Assembly (NCBI GenBank): GCA_963757335.1
Contig: CAVWRJ010000009.1
Location: 124,001 to 188,000 of the forward strand
Direction of reading: 5' to 3'
Source: DASQPA01 sp963757335
GTDB taxonomy: Bacteria; Acidobacteriota; Thermoanaerobaculia; Multivoradales; UBA5704
Length of the DNA stretch: 64,000 bases
Positions within the stretch are counted from its first letter, which is position 1; each line of letters begins with the position of its first letter. Of the stretch, positions 40,996-50,377 are shown piece after piece. The position numbers and the translations under genes are program-made. A model generated the notes under the pieces. The model was given only the letters and a program-made list of their open reading frames with translations, was not told the DNA's origin and ran no database searches.

Positions 40996-42777
40996 ATGGC
41001 TCTAAACATCCTCGGAATCTCAGCCCATTACCACGATGCGGCCTGTTGTCTGCTCGCCGACGGTGAGCTGATCGCGGCGGCGGAGGAAGAGCGCTTCTCG
41101 CGGGTCAAACACGATCCGCGCCTGCCCTGGCGGGCCTTTCGCTACTGTCTCGACCAGGGCGGCATCACGCTCGCCGATGTCGACTGTGTCGCCTACTACG
41201 AAAACCCCTCGAAGAAGCTCTCTCGTCAGATCTGGATGGCCCTCCATCCAGACGCCGGCGACTCCGTCCGTCGTAAAATTCTCAACCGCCTGCCCATTCG
41301 GATCGATCTGGTCGAGCGGAACATCCGGGGCACTCTCGGGTATACCGGCCGGCTGGAGGTCTTCGAGCACCACCTGTCCCACGCCGCGAGCAGCTTCTTC
41401 TACTCGGGCTTCGAAGAGGCCGCGGTGCTGACGGTGGACGGCGTGGGGGAATGGGCGACGACCACGTTCGGCAGGGCCGCCGGCTCGGGCCTGGATCTTT
41501 TCGAAGAGGTCCAATTCCCCAACTCTCTGGGTCTCCTCTATAGCACCTTGACCTCCTATCTGGGCTTCGAGGTCAACGATGGAGAGTACAAGGTGATGGG
41601 GCTCGCGCCCTACGGCGAGCCGCGTTACGTGGACCAGGTGCGGGCGCTCCTCACCCAGGAGGAGGCGGGCCAGTACCGGCTCAATCTCGAGTACTTCGAC
41701 TTCCTGCGGCGCGACCGGATGTACTCGGATCGGTTGGTCGAGCTCTTCGGAGAGCCTCCTCGCAAACCCGAGTCGGCGCTCCTCGCGTTTCATCAGGACG
41801 TCGCCCGGAGCCTCCAATGGGTGCTGGAGGAGATCCTCCTCGAAAAGGTGGCCTATCTACATTCCCGGGTCCCCAGTCGCAATCTCTGCATGGCGGGGGG
41901 AGTGGCGCTCAACTGCGTCGCCAACAGCCGCATCCTAAGGGACGGGCCCTTCAATGAGCTGTTCGTCCAGCCGGCCGCGAGCGACGCCGGAGGATGCCTG
42001 GGTGCCGCCGCCCTAGCCCACGTGCGCCTGACCGGCGAACGCCCGGCGCAGGGCCGGCTTACCCACATGTACTGGGGCCCGGAGAGTCCGGTCGACGACA
42101 TCGCAGGCCTCCTCGCAGCGACCTCCCTCACCGCCCACGACTACCGAGGTCGACCCGCAGAGCTGCTGGAGGCGACCGTCGACCGGCTGGCGGCGGGAAA
42201 AGTCATCGGCTGGTTCCAGGGCCGCATGGAGTTCGGACCGCGGGCCCTGGGAGCGCGGTCGATCCTGGCCGATCCGCGAGACGAGGGGATGCGCGACCGG
42301 ATCAACGCTCTCGTCAAAATGCGCGAAGGCTTCCGCCCCTTCGCCCCAGCCGTTCTCGCGGAGCGGGCGAGGGAGCACTTCGCCATCGACCACCCCTCGC
42401 CTTTCATGCTGGAGACCTGCCAGGTCGACTCTCCTTTCCACCTCCCTGCGATCACCCACGTCGACGGTTCGGCGCGCCTGCAGACAGTCGATCCGCGTGC
42501 GAGCCCGCGCTTCGCCGACCTCCTCAGGCGCTTCGCCGACCGCACCGGCTGCCCGATCCTGCTCAATACGTCCTTCAACATGCGCGGCGAGCCCATCGTC
42601 TGCACTCCGGAGGACGCGATCCTCTGCTTCGCCCGCTCGCGGATCGACGCCCTGGTCTTGGAGGACTTCCTCATCGATCGCGAGTCCATCCCCGGGGCCT
42701 GGGGCGACTTCGTCGCCTTGCTGAGCCAGGCCCGGCCAGCCCGGGGTGTGGGGTACAGGGTGTACACACTCTTGTAG
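40996..42777 (+). CDS. NodU/CmcH-family carbamoyltransferase 1
   Basis: Transfers a carbamoyl group from carbamoyl phosphate to a hydroxyl of an unknown acceptor, through a carbamoyl-AMP intermediate. The 593 residues show the family pattern: NILGISAHYHDAACCLLADG, AAEEERFSRVKHDPRLPWRA, the His-rich FEHHLSHAASSFFYSGFEEA, LTVDGVGEW (phosphate-binding), NDGEYKVMGLAPYGEPRY, NLCMAGGVALNCVANSRIL, FVQPAASDAGGCLGAAALAH, and the C-terminal Carbam_trans_C motif FQGRMEFGPRALGARSILAD with LNTSFNMRGEPIVCTPEDA. ATG 40996. The SGNH-like gene begins 8 bases after the stop, and this pair is repeated at 59252-63088, so the two gene products very probably act together. Confidence 0.93.
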   Translation: MALNILGISAHYHDAACCLLADGELIAAAEEERFSRVKHDPRLPWRAFRYCLDQGGITLADVDCVAYYENPSKKLSRQIWMALHPDAGDSVRRKILNRLPIRIDLVERNIRGTLGYTGRLEVFEHHLSHAASSFFYSGFEEAAVLTVDGVGEWATTTFGRAAGSGLDLFEEVQFPNSLGLLYSTLTSYLGFEVNDGEYKVMGLAPYGEPRYVDQVRALLTQEEAGQYRLNLEYFDFLRRDRMYSDRLVELFGEPPRKPESALLAFHQDVARSLQWVLEEILLEKVAYLHSRVPSRNLCMAGGVALNCVANSRILRDGPFNELFVQPAASDAGGCLGAAALAHVRLTGERPAQGRLTHMYWGPESPVDDIAGLLAATSLTAHDYRGRPAELLEATVDRLAAGKVIGWFQGRMEFGPRALGARSILADPRDEGMRDRINALVKMREGFRPFAPAVLAERAREHFAIDHPSPFMLETCQVDSPFHLPAITHVDGSARLQTVDPRASPRFADLLRRFADRTGCPILLNTSFNMRGEPIVCTPEDAILCFARSRIDALVLEDFLIDRESIPGAWGDFVALLSQARPARGVGYRVYTLL

Positions 42778-42785
42778 GAGGGGCG

Positions 42786-44822
42786 ATGCCAACGCCGCAG
42801 AACGCTCTCTTGAAATCGTTGTCGGACGAGATGGCCCGCATGCTCACCGGCGCTGCCGGAGCCGACGCGATCCTCCTGATGGAACGCTTGCGGCTGCTCT
42901 CCACGCCGGACAAGGCGACGAGCGCCGCCCGGCCGGGGACGATTGGGATCTGGGAGGCCAAGCCCGAGGGAGGGTACGCGCGCTCGGCGGCCCGGCGTCA
43001 CGAGTGGAACCTTTGGGCTGCCGTCCCGAGCATCCCGCCCAAGGGGGAGAGAAGACGCATCGCGCTGGTGGGCGAGTCGGTCGCCCGCGGCTATCTCTAC
43101 GACCCTGAGTTCACTCCGGCCCAGGCGTTGGAGGCTTCCTCGACGGCGGCTCTGGGAGAACCGGTAGAGGTCATCGACCTCGCTAAAACCAATCTCAATG
43201 ACCAGCAGCTCACCGAGCTGATCGCCGAGGTGCCCATACTCGAACCGGACACCCTGGTCGTCTTCGCCGGTAACAACTGGAGCGCTATGGACAAGCGGGA
43301 CCTCCACCTGGCGGCAACCGCCCTGCGCGAGCGTGGAGCTCTCGGTCTCAAGGAGATGCGTGAAGAGCGCCTCGTCGCCTTCATCGATACCCTGCGCGAG
43401 CAGCTGACCCGTCTGTCGGCGAGCCTCCCTGTGGTCCTGGTCGTCCCGGAGATCAACCTCGGAGACTGGCGTCTGGACAGCGTGGCGGACGCGCCCTGGC
43501 TCGCTCCCGGGGACAACCGGCGCTGGCTCGAATGCCGCGCGGCGGGTCGCTCGGCGTTCGCCGCCGGACGCCTCGACGAAGCGGCAGCCCTAGGCCGGGA
43601 AATGGTCGAGCTCGACGAAAGCACCGCGGCCTCCGGCTGGACCCTGCTCGCCGATTGCGCGCGGGCCAGGGGAGATCAGATGATAGCCCGCTCCTGCCTC
43701 GAAAGAGCGAGCGATGCCCATCGGTTGGAATACACCCACCAGACCCCGAGGACACTCACCGCGATCCAGCGGGGCCTGCGCGCCTCAGCGCTGCCCGGCC
43801 GGATCGCCGTCGTCGACCTGCCGGACTGTTTCGCCTCCTGGCTGGGCGGCGCCATCCCCGATCGCCGGCTGTTCCTGGACTACTGCCATCTGACCGCCGA
43901 GGGGATTCGTATCGCCATGGCAGCGACGGCGCTCGAAGTCGCCGCCCTTCTCACTGCCGGCCAATCGCTCCCCGGGCTCACAAGCCTCGTGGAGGCGTCC
44001 CCTCCGCCCGCCGAGCGGGTCGAGGCGGCAGCTCACTTCGCGGCGGCGATCCATTCCGCCCACTGGGGACAGACAGGCGCGTTCGTCTCGTATCTCTGCC
44101 ACGAGGCGACGCGGCGATCCGCCGAGATCGCCCAGGCGATGCGGCTCTACCTGGAGGTCCAGGTCCGCCGAGCTCCCTCCTGGACCTGCGCGGCGACAGA
44201 GAGGCTCGCGGAGCTCGCGCCCCCCTTTCTGCGCGAGTACATCATCCTGCAGAAAAATGAGCCCAAGCTCTTTGATCCCGTGCTCCTGCCGGCCATCGTG
44301 GAGGCCCTGGAGGACAACGGTATCCCCTCCGCGGCCTTTCTCGACGAGCTGCGCCAAGAGGAGAGGAGCCTTTCGGGACGACCGAGCGATCTCCTCGATC
44401 ACTACTATCGAGCCTCCTGGGCCGATCTCGATTGGCTCGAGTCGCCCACCCCTTTCCGTTTCCGTCGCGCCCACGCCCCGATCTCGCGCTATCCCTGGGT
44501 CTGCCGCGCGTCGCGGGAGGTCACCTTCGAGCTCACCTGCCGGCGAGGGGACGCCTCCGGCCCCGCCGAATTCCAGGCCCTGGTCAACGGCGCCCCGGTG
44601 GCCCACCTCTCCTTCGGTCCGAAATGGAGCACCCAACGCTTCCACGCTCCCGCCGACATGGTGCGCCCGGGGGTCAACTGGCTGGAGATCCACTGGCCAG
44701 TCGATCTCTCCAAGGGCGCCGAGGCGATCGAGCACATCGCCCGTGAGCTCGAGCATGACCGCGTCGTCCCGCTGCGGCCGGTGTTCGCCGAGCTCTCCTC
44801 GCTCCGCGCGGTCCAGCCCTAG
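42786..44822 (+). CDS. SGNH/GDSL hydrolase-like protein 1, partner of carbamoyltransferase
   Basis: A 678-residue protein. The N-terminal domain has SGNH blocks: IALVGESVARGYLYDPEFTP (block I, GES for GDS), LVVFAGNNW (block III) and LDYCHLTAEGIRIAMAATAL (block V, DxxH). A helical middle part (about 250-560) and a C-terminal beta-sandwich-like part (SREVTFELTCRRG, APVAHLSFGPKWS, GVNWLEIHWPVDLS) follow. No signal peptide is seen, so it is cytosolic. The start ATG 42786 follows GGAGGGG and lies 8 bases after the carbamoyltransferase stop. SGNH enzymes deacylate or acylate sugars and peptides; with the carbamoyltransferase it may decorate a glycan, lipid or peptide. Its 3' end overlaps the convergent ADOP gene by 4 bases. 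Confidence 0.82.
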   Translation: MPTPQNALLKSLSDEMARMLTGAAGADAILLMERLRLLSTPDKATSAARPGTIGIWEAKPEGGYARSAARRHEWNLWAAVPSIPPKGERRRIALVGESVARGYLYDPEFTPAQALEASSTAALGEPVEVIDLAKTNLNDQQLTELIAEVPILEPDTLVVFAGNNWSAMDKRDLHLAATALRERGALGLKEMREERLVAFIDTLREQLTRLSASLPVVLVVPEINLGDWRLDSVADAPWLAPGDNRRWLECRAAGRSAFAAGRLDEAAALGREMVELDESTAASGWTLLADCARARGDQMIARSCLERASDAHRLEYTHQTPRTLTAIQRGLRASALPGRIAVVDLPDCFASWLGGAIPDRRLFLDYCHLTAEGIRIAMAATALEVAALLTAGQSLPGLTSLVEASPPPAERVEAAAHFAAAIHSAHWGQTGAFVSYLCHEATRRSAEIAQAMRLYLEVQVRRAPSWTCAATERLAELAPPFLREYIILQKNEPKLFDPVLLPAIVEALEDNGIPSAAFLDELRQEERSLSGRPSDLLDHYYRASWADLDWLESPTPFRFRRAHAPISRYPWVCRASREVTFELTCRRGDASGPAEFQALVNGAPVAHLSFGPKWSTQRFHAPADMVRPGVNWLEIHWPVDLSKGAEAIEHIARELEHDRVVPLRPVFAELSSLRAVQP

Positions 44823-47266
44823 TGGGCCCGGAGCGCGATGGACGGATCGATCCGAAGAGCCTTTAGGGCCGGCACCAGGCTGGCCAGGAGGGCGACGGCG
44901 GAGATGACCGCGGTGGCGACGACGAACACCCCGAGGTCGTAGCTCGCCGTGCCGTAGAGGAGCGCCTCGAGGAAGCGGCCGAGGACGAGCGCGATGGCGA
45001 TGCCGCCGACGACGCCAGCGACGGTGGTCGCCAGCGCGCTGGAGAGGAGCAAGCCCAGGACCTCCCGGTAACCGGCCCCCAGGGCGATTCGGATGCCGAT
45101 CTCAGGCGTCCGCCGTGCCAGGGTGTAGGACATGACCCCGTAGATGCCGAGGCTCGCCAGGAACAGCGCGAAAAGGGCGAACGAGCCGACGAGGAGCATC
45201 TGGAAGCGCCGGCCGGCAAACGAGCGTGCCACCAGCTCGCTCAACAGGTCGATCGTGGAGATCGGCTGGTTTGGGTCGATCGCCAGCACCTCGGCGCGCA
45301 GCGAGGAGGCGAGGCGGCGGGGATCATGATCGCTGCGCACGATGACGAAGAGGCCAGGCACCGGGCTCTGGGCGTAGGGAAGATAGGTGTCGAGCGTCGG
45401 ACGCTCGTCGAGCGCGGCCAAGTGGATGTTCCCCACTACGCCTACCACGGTCATCCAGCTCGCTCCACCGTCCCAGCTCAACCGCTTGCCGATCGCATCC
45501 TCGCGCGGCCAGGCGAAGCGGGCGAGGTTCTCGTTGACGAGAACGACCCTGGCCGGACCGTGGTCGCGGTCGTCGAACAGCCGTCCCTCGAGGAGCGGGA
45601 TACGAAGTGCGCGAAAATAGCCCGCCGAAACCACCCGCTTCTCCGCGATGATCGCCTGGCCGGGCTCCGGGTTCCGGCGGCCGTCGATTGTGAGGGCGCC
45701 GTTGGAGTTCACCCCGCCGAACGGCAGCGTGTCGCCGACCCCCACCGCGACCACGCCCGGCAGCGACTGCATACGCTCCAGCAGCCGGTCGCAGAACGCC
45801 AGGATGGCCGCCGGTTGCGGATAGCTCGCCATCGGGAGCTGGATACGGGCGGCGACGATCCCGGCGGGCTCGAAGCCGGGCGGGTTGGCGAGGAGCCGCG
45901 AGAAGCTTCGGAGGAGGAGCCCCGATCCGACAAGCATGGAGAGCGACATCGCGATTTCGGCGATCACCACCAGGCGGCGCAGCCGCTGGCCGGATGCGGC
46001 GGTCCCGGAGCGTTCATCCTGGCGCATCGCGCTCTGGAGATCGACGCGGGCACCCCGCTCGGCCGGCAGGAGGCCGGAGAAAAGTACCGCGAGGCAGACT
46101 GCGACAAGGGCGAAGAGGAAGATTTTGGGGTTGGCATGGATCTCCCGCGCGCGCGGCAGCCATCCCGCTTCGAGGGCCGAGACCAGACGCAGGGCGAAGA
46201 AGACGAGAGCCAGACCGAGCGCACCACCGAGCGCTCCCAGGAGGGCGCTCTCGGCCAGGAGCTGGCGTACCAGCCGCGTTGGGGTCGCCCCCACCGAGGC
46301 TCGCACCGCCATCTCTCGTTGGCGCACGGTGGCGCGGGCGAGAAGGAGATTGGCCAAGTTGGCGCAGGCGATCAGGAGAATCAGCCCGACCGCCCCGACG
46401 AGCGTCCAGAGCGTACGGCCGACGTTGCCCACCACCCACTCCCGCAGGGACTTCAGCTGTACCGTGCACCTCTGTTCGCTGTCGGGAACCTCGCGCTGGA
46501 TCTGTCGGAGGATACCGTCGAGGTCGGCGCGCGCTTGGGCGAGGGTCACTCCCGGGCGCATCCTGCCGACGAGGCGGAGATAGTTGTCGCCCCGCGAGAG
46601 GGCGGAGTTCGGGGGCGAGCTGTCGGAGAGCTCTGGGACGGCGAGCCGCGGGCTTACCCACAGGTCGCGCGCACCGAGGCCCGAGAAGCTCTCCGGCATC
46701 ACACCGACCACGTTATAGCTCCGGCCGTTCAAGGTCAGATAGCGCCCGACGATATCGCGGGCGGCGCCGAACTCGCGCTGCCAGAGTCCGTAACTGAGCA
46801 CCGCGGCAGGCGTTGCGCCAGGCCGGTCGACCGCGGGGGAGAGCGTCCGCCCGAGCAGGGGCCGCATTCCGAGCACGGTGAAGTAATCGGGGGTCACCAC
46901 CTCCCCGCGCAGCCAGAGTGGGCCTCCGGCGCTGCGCGTTAAGATGAGGTTGCGCGGGAAGAAAGCGGCGAGGTCGAAGAAGCTTCGGTTGCGCCGCCGA
47001 TAGTCGAGGAAGTTCGCGGGTGAGGTGGGCCCGAACTCACAGCACTGCTTCTTTTCACCGAAGACCGCGATCCGCTCGCTCTGCGGGTAGTCGAGCGGGC
47101 GGAGCAGCACCGCGTCGGCGATGCTCCACATCGCGGTATTCGCGCCGATGCCCAAGGCGAGCGTGATGACCGCCACGGCGGTGAACCCGGGGTTCTTCCG
47201 CAGCAGGCGGGCGGCGAAGCAGAAGTCCCCACCCAGACTTTCGAGTCGCAGCAAGTTCAACTCCAA
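44819..47266 (-). CDS. ADOP-family ABC transporter permease 2 (MacB/FtsX type)
   Basis: An 815-residue permease with the same duplicated FtsX/MacB_PCD layout as 36648-39101. N-terminus: AARLLRKNPGFTAVAVITLA, LGIGANTAMWSIADAVLLRP. Middle motif LLIACANLANLLLARATVRQ with REMAVRASVGATPTRLVRQL; the second unit has TPEIGIRIALGAGYREVLGL and SLVPALKALRIDPSIALRAH at the end. The TTG at 47266 is supported by a GGAGGT 9 bases upstream. It is the last gene of a minus-strand set: B12-type radical SAM, small GG precursor, permease. That order suggests it could export or protect against the peptide. Confidence 0.92.
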   Translation of the reverse strand: MELNLLRLESLGGDFCFAARLLRKNPGFTAVAVITLALGIGANTAMWSIADAVLLRPLDYPQSERIAVFGEKKQCCEFGPTSPANFLDYRRRNRSFFDLAAFFPRNLILTRSAGGPLWLRGEVVTPDYFTVLGMRPLLGRTLSPAVDRPGATPAAVLSYGLWQREFGAARDIVGRYLTLNGRSYNVVGVMPESFSGLGARDLWVSPRLAVPELSDSSPPNSALSRGDNYLRLVGRMRPGVTLAQARADLDGILRQIQREVPDSEQRCTVQLKSLREWVVGNVGRTLWTLVGAVGLILLIACANLANLLLARATVRQREMAVRASVGATPTRLVRQLLAESALLGALGGALGLALVFFALRLVSALEAGWLPRAREIHANPKIFLFALVAVCLAVLFSGLLPAERGARVDLQSAMRQDERSGTAASGQRLRRLVVIAEIAMSLSMLVGSGLLLRSFSRLLANPPGFEPAGIVAARIQLPMASYPQPAAILAFCDRLLERMQSLPGVVAVGVGDTLPFGGVNSNGALTIDGRRNPEPGQAIIAEKRVVSAGYFRALRIPLLEGRLFDDRDHGPARVVLVNENLARFAWPREDAIGKRLSWDGGASWMTVVGVVGNIHLAALDERPTLDTYLPYAQSPVPGLFVIVRSDHDPRRLASSLRAEVLAIDPNQPISTIDLLSELVARSFAGRRFQMLLVGSFALFALFLASLGIYGVMSYTLARRTPEIGIRIALGAGYREVLGLLLSSALATTVAGVVGGIAIALVLGRFLEALLYGTASYDLGVFVVATAVISAVALLASLVPALKALRIDPSIALRAH

Positions 47267-47297
47267 GCCTCGTTGACCTCCAAGCCACAGTATACTT

Positions 47298-47306
47298 ATT
47301 ATATCA
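47298..47306 (-). promoter_or_regulatory. Extended -10 promoter of ADOP permease 2
   Basis: On the minus strand TGATATAAT fits the extended -10 consensus TGnTATAAT. It is 32 bases upstream of the TTG start, in an AT-rich patch that stands out from its surroundings. No -35 hexamer is evident, as expected for this promoter type. Confidence 0.5.
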
Positions 47307-47461
47307 GCCAGCCTTACAACTGGTACTTAAGCCCCCGCGGCTCCGAGCACAGACCTTCGGTGGTGGGATTTGGTGGTGGAGAGAAAGCCTCCGGGAGCCC
47401 TCCGCTTCAGGCTCCCGGTCCCTAGTGATAGGAACCGGGAGACCTGAAACGAAATGGTAGC

Positions 47462-47596
47462 TCAGTTATTGTTGTTGTAAGTGTTGGGGTCTTTAGTGAC
47501 GCCGCCAGAGACGTCCTCGAGAACCTGGTCGTCCAGCTCCGGGCTCTCGGATTCGACAGGCTCGATCCCCTCTTCCTTCCGAGTCTCGTCTGCCAT
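47462..47596 (-). CDS. RiPP precursor peptide 3, GG leader with Asn-rich core
   Basis: A 44-residue peptide: acidic leader MADETRKEEGIEPVESESPE, then LDDQVLEDVSGG with a double-Gly cut site at residues 31-32. The core is VTKDPNTYNNNN. The LxDVSGG ending matches classical GG leaders. The core has no Cys or Ser but has two Thr, one Tyr and five Asn, so lanthionine is impossible. It lies 67 bases after the B12-type radical SAM gene on the same strand, with AAAGGAG before ATG 47596, so that enzyme is the probable maturase. The ADOP permease follows. Not reported as a gene by length-based callers; I support it from the leader, ribosome site and context. Confidence 0.82.
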   Translation of the reverse strand: MADETRKEEGIEPVESESPELDDQVLEDVSGGVTKDPNTYNNNN

Positions 47597-47663
47597 TTAA
47601 TGGCTCCTTTCTCTATCGTCTTCACCCTCTATGAGCGAAGGCGTAGTAAAACGGTCAACTTGC

Positions 47664-50009
47664 CTAGACGGCGTTCTCTGTTGCAGAGAGAGCCGGCTCG
47701 TGCGCAGGTTGCGGATCGCGGCGAGCAATGTTCAGTAACGCTCTCAGCTCGCTGGCTCCATCGCTGCCGTCCGAGGGGGTGAGCTCCGCCGGCAGGTGTA
47801 GCTCGAACAGGCCGTGGACGGCGAGCCTCTTGAAGTAGAGCAGGAGCCTGGCGGCGAGGGGCTCGTCGAGCGACCCTACGAGTTCGCCGAGCGCGATGGG
47901 CTCGGGATGGCTCGCCAAGAGCCTGCGGACGAGAGGATCCAGGCGTACACATTTCGTCCCGGCCATGTTCCAGTGCGCCAGCCGGGGCTCCGCCGCCAGC
48001 ATGGGTCGGCCCTCGGACCATTGCCGGTAGGCCCGTCGCGTTGGCTCGCGGGGCACGCGGCTCAGTTGAGCGAGGTGGGCGGATAGTTGGTGGCGCTCGG
48101 CAAGAATTTTGCCGATGTCGAAGAGCGAATCTCTGACGACGCCCGGCAGCGAGAGCGTGCAGAAGCGCAGCAGCTCGTCGGGGATGGAGATCGGGTCGCC
48201 GGCTCTCGCCAGAATCTGATCGCGGAAGAACCGCCTCCCATAATGGTCGTAATAGATCATGCTGTGCAGGGCGTCCGTGCCGCCTGCCCAGGGCCTGCTG
48301 AAGATCTGGGGGAACATGTCGCCTCGCGAATCAAAGGAGGCGTCCCGATCCTCGGTGAGCATGGATTTGCTCTCTTCGTCGCGCGAGTCTTGCTCCACCT
48401 CATAGGTGAGCGACCGCAGGACATCGACATCCTCTTTGTACACTAGGCGCACGCCGAAGCGGGCGGGGTCTTTCGCCACTATGGCCGTGCCAGTCAGGAC
48501 GAAGCTCCCCATTCCGCCAGCCGCCCAGTAGGGATCGTGCTCGCGGATGAAGCGGCGCGTCTCCTCTTTTTCGGTCGGCGTCTCGGTCGGGAAGTCGGAG
48601 AACGCCATGAGCTGGACGGCGATCCCGGCCTCGGCAAAGTTCTTCATGGTCTCTCCCATGAAGGTCACCTTGGTACCCTTGTCGATGAGGTCGAGAATGC
48701 GCTGGCTCCCCGACTCCATACCGAACGCGATGCTGACGCAGCCGCTCGCGACCAGCTTCTCGCAGAGCCGGGGCGAGAAGACCTTCTCCAGCCGCAGCTC
48801 GGCGCTCCAACGGATATCCAAGCCGGCGTCGACCACCGCATCGGTGAGCCGTTCGAGATAGGCGGGGGACATGACGTCAACGGCGAGGTAGACATAGCGC
48901 GCACCGGTCTCCTCGACCGCGAGGCGGAGGTCCTCCACGGCCTGGTTGACCTGGCGCTCGCGCCACGGCGAGGTCGGCTTCGCAGTGTTGAGCCCATAGT
49001 CGCAGAAGGTGCAGCGGTTCCAGTAGCAGCCGCGTGTCGGCGAGTAGTTGATACCGCGTTCCGGTGAAAGATAGAGGTCCCACGGATAGCGGAACAGGGG
49101 ACGGCCGAGCGTAGCGACATTTTCGTAGTGCACGAACTCAGGCAGGTGGAGCCGGTCGGCTGCGCGGTCGTAGGAGACGAGGTTGTTCACCTTCATCCCC
49201 GGCTCGACGTGGCCGCCGGCATCGGTGATCTGGCAGATGGCGGTCTCCCCCTCCCCCACCACGATCCCGTCGCAGACCGCGAAGAACTGCTTGAGGAGCT
49301 GCTTATCGCGGACGTATTTATAGAGCTGGCTAACGGCCGTACCGCCGAACATCACCTGCTTGTCGGGCCAGCGGCGCTTTGCCCACCGGGCCATGTGCAC
49401 GGCGTGGCAGAGCTGGTAGTCGTAGACGATGCTGATACCGATCGAGTCGGCAGCCGCAAATTCGGCGTCGGTCGCGAGTCGCTCCTCGAGGAAGCGGTCG
49501 AAGACATAGCAGGCCCTCGTAATCAGCGCCTCGTCGAAGAGATCTCGGAAGCTGTAGGAAGAGAACCGGCCGCGGGTGGCCTGGCGAAAATGGTCCAACT
49601 CGCTGGGGAAGCTAAGGCCCCCAAGAAGGCCGAGATACCGCACGATGTTCTCCCGGCAGCTCTCGTACTTTGGGAAGGAGAGGAACGCCTCCCGATCCCG
49701 CATGCCGGCGATCGAGCGCTCCAGAGCCTCGAACGAGGGTGGCTTCTGGCGCCAGATGCCAAGGTACTCCTCTTGCTCCTCGAACGATAGCGCCCCTCGG
49801 CGTTCGAATGCGTGCAGCCGTCTGGCCGCCTCCTCGTTCAAGGCAGCGAAGGTCGCCGGCTCGAAGGTCCAGTTCACGAATTCGATGTTGACGTCGCGGA
49901 TGGCGACGTCCGCGAAGCCGCAATGCACCAAGTGGCCTGCCAGATAGGCGGTCGAGTGATAGGGAATCGTGGGGTCATCGAGCGGAGGATGGGCGAGCAC
50001 CCATTTCAT
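47664..50009 (-). CDS. B12-binding domain radical SAM enzyme, probable RiPP maturase
   Basis: A 781-residue class B-type radical SAM protein. The N-terminal part (KWVLAHPPLDDPTIPYHSTA, YLAGHLVHCGFADVAIRDVN) resembles a cobalamin-binding domain, ending with DSIGISIVYDYQLCHAVHMA and VMFGGTAVSQL. The cluster motif near residue 327 is TRGCYWNRCTFCDYG, C-x4-C-x2-C rather than the usual C-x3-C. MESGSQRILDLIDKGTKVT is the typical later radical SAM segment. The C-terminal 200 residues are helical and unassigned. ATG 50009 follows AAGGAGT. The adjacent GG-leader peptide suggests peptide C-methylation or another radical modification, as in RiPP-maturation B12 radical SAM families; that is inference. 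Confidence 0.87.
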   Translation of the reverse strand: MKWVLAHPPLDDPTIPYHSTAYLAGHLVHCGFADVAIRDVNIEFVNWTFEPATFAALNEEAARRLHAFERRGALSFEEQEEYLGIWRQKPPSFEALERSIAGMRDREAFLSFPKYESCRENIVRYLGLLGGLSFPSELDHFRQATRGRFSSYSFRDLFDEALITRACYVFDRFLEERLATDAEFAAADSIGISIVYDYQLCHAVHMARWAKRRWPDKQVMFGGTAVSQLYKYVRDKQLLKQFFAVCDGIVVGEGETAICQITDAGGHVEPGMKVNNLVSYDRAADRLHLPEFVHYENVATLGRPLFRYPWDLYLSPERGINYSPTRGCYWNRCTFCDYGLNTAKPTSPWRERQVNQAVEDLRLAVEETGARYVYLAVDVMSPAYLERLTDAVVDAGLDIRWSAELRLEKVFSPRLCEKLVASGCVSIAFGMESGSQRILDLIDKGTKVTFMGETMKNFAEAGIAVQLMAFSDFPTETPTEKEETRRFIREHDPYWAAGGMGSFVLTGTAIVAKDPARFGVRLVYKEDVDVLRSLTYEVEQDSRDEESKSMLTEDRDASFDSRGDMFPQIFSRPWAGGTDALHSMIYYDHYGRRFFRDQILARAGDPISIPDELLRFCTLSLPGVVRDSLFDIGKILAERHQLSAHLAQLSRVPREPTRRAYRQWSEGRPMLAAEPRLAHWNMAGTKCVRLDPLVRRLLASHPEPIALGELVGSLDEPLAARLLLYFKRLAVHGLFELHLPAELTPSDGSDGASELRALLNIARRDPQPAHEPALSATENAV

Positions 50010-50284
50010 CTTGGACTCCTTGTCTCGAGAAGGAGCAGCGCAGGGGAGTAGGCGAGGGTTCCCATGAGGGCGCCCGGTGTGAGGCAAAAGCTTAAGGACT
50101 GCGAACGGGTTTGGAGAGCCTGGGCGAGCCGGGAGCGAGCCTCTGCTTCACCATGCAAACCGGCCATCCGCACAATAAATGGAGGTGCCGACATGCCGGC
50201 CTGCAGGTCTTCGGAGGTTTCCAGCGGAAGCCCGATCGGGGAATCCAACGTTTCTTCTACAACTACTTCTACTTCGTCCAGCAC
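50006..50284 (-). CDS. Possible small ORF coupled to the B12 radical SAM gene
   Basis: 92 codons from a GTG at 50284 (LDEVEVVVEETLDSPIGLPL, then ETSEDLQAGM). The stop overlaps the start of the radical SAM gene as ATGA, which is the only strong argument for it. No ribosome site at the GTG and no recognised family; the C-terminal half looks unlike a structured protein. It could be a chance open frame across the leader region. Confidence 0.25.
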   Translation of the reverse strand: MLDEVEVVVEETLDSPIGLPLETSEDLQAGMSAPPFIVRMAGLHGEAEARSRLAQALQTRSQSLSFCLTPGALMGTLAYSPALLLLETRSPR

Positions 50285-50377
50285 GACTCTAAACTACAAG
50301 AACCCGAAGAGACTGTCAACAACGAAGATGCGCTTCACCAGAAAATTCGACATCGCTCACCATCAGCTTCCCGCGCC

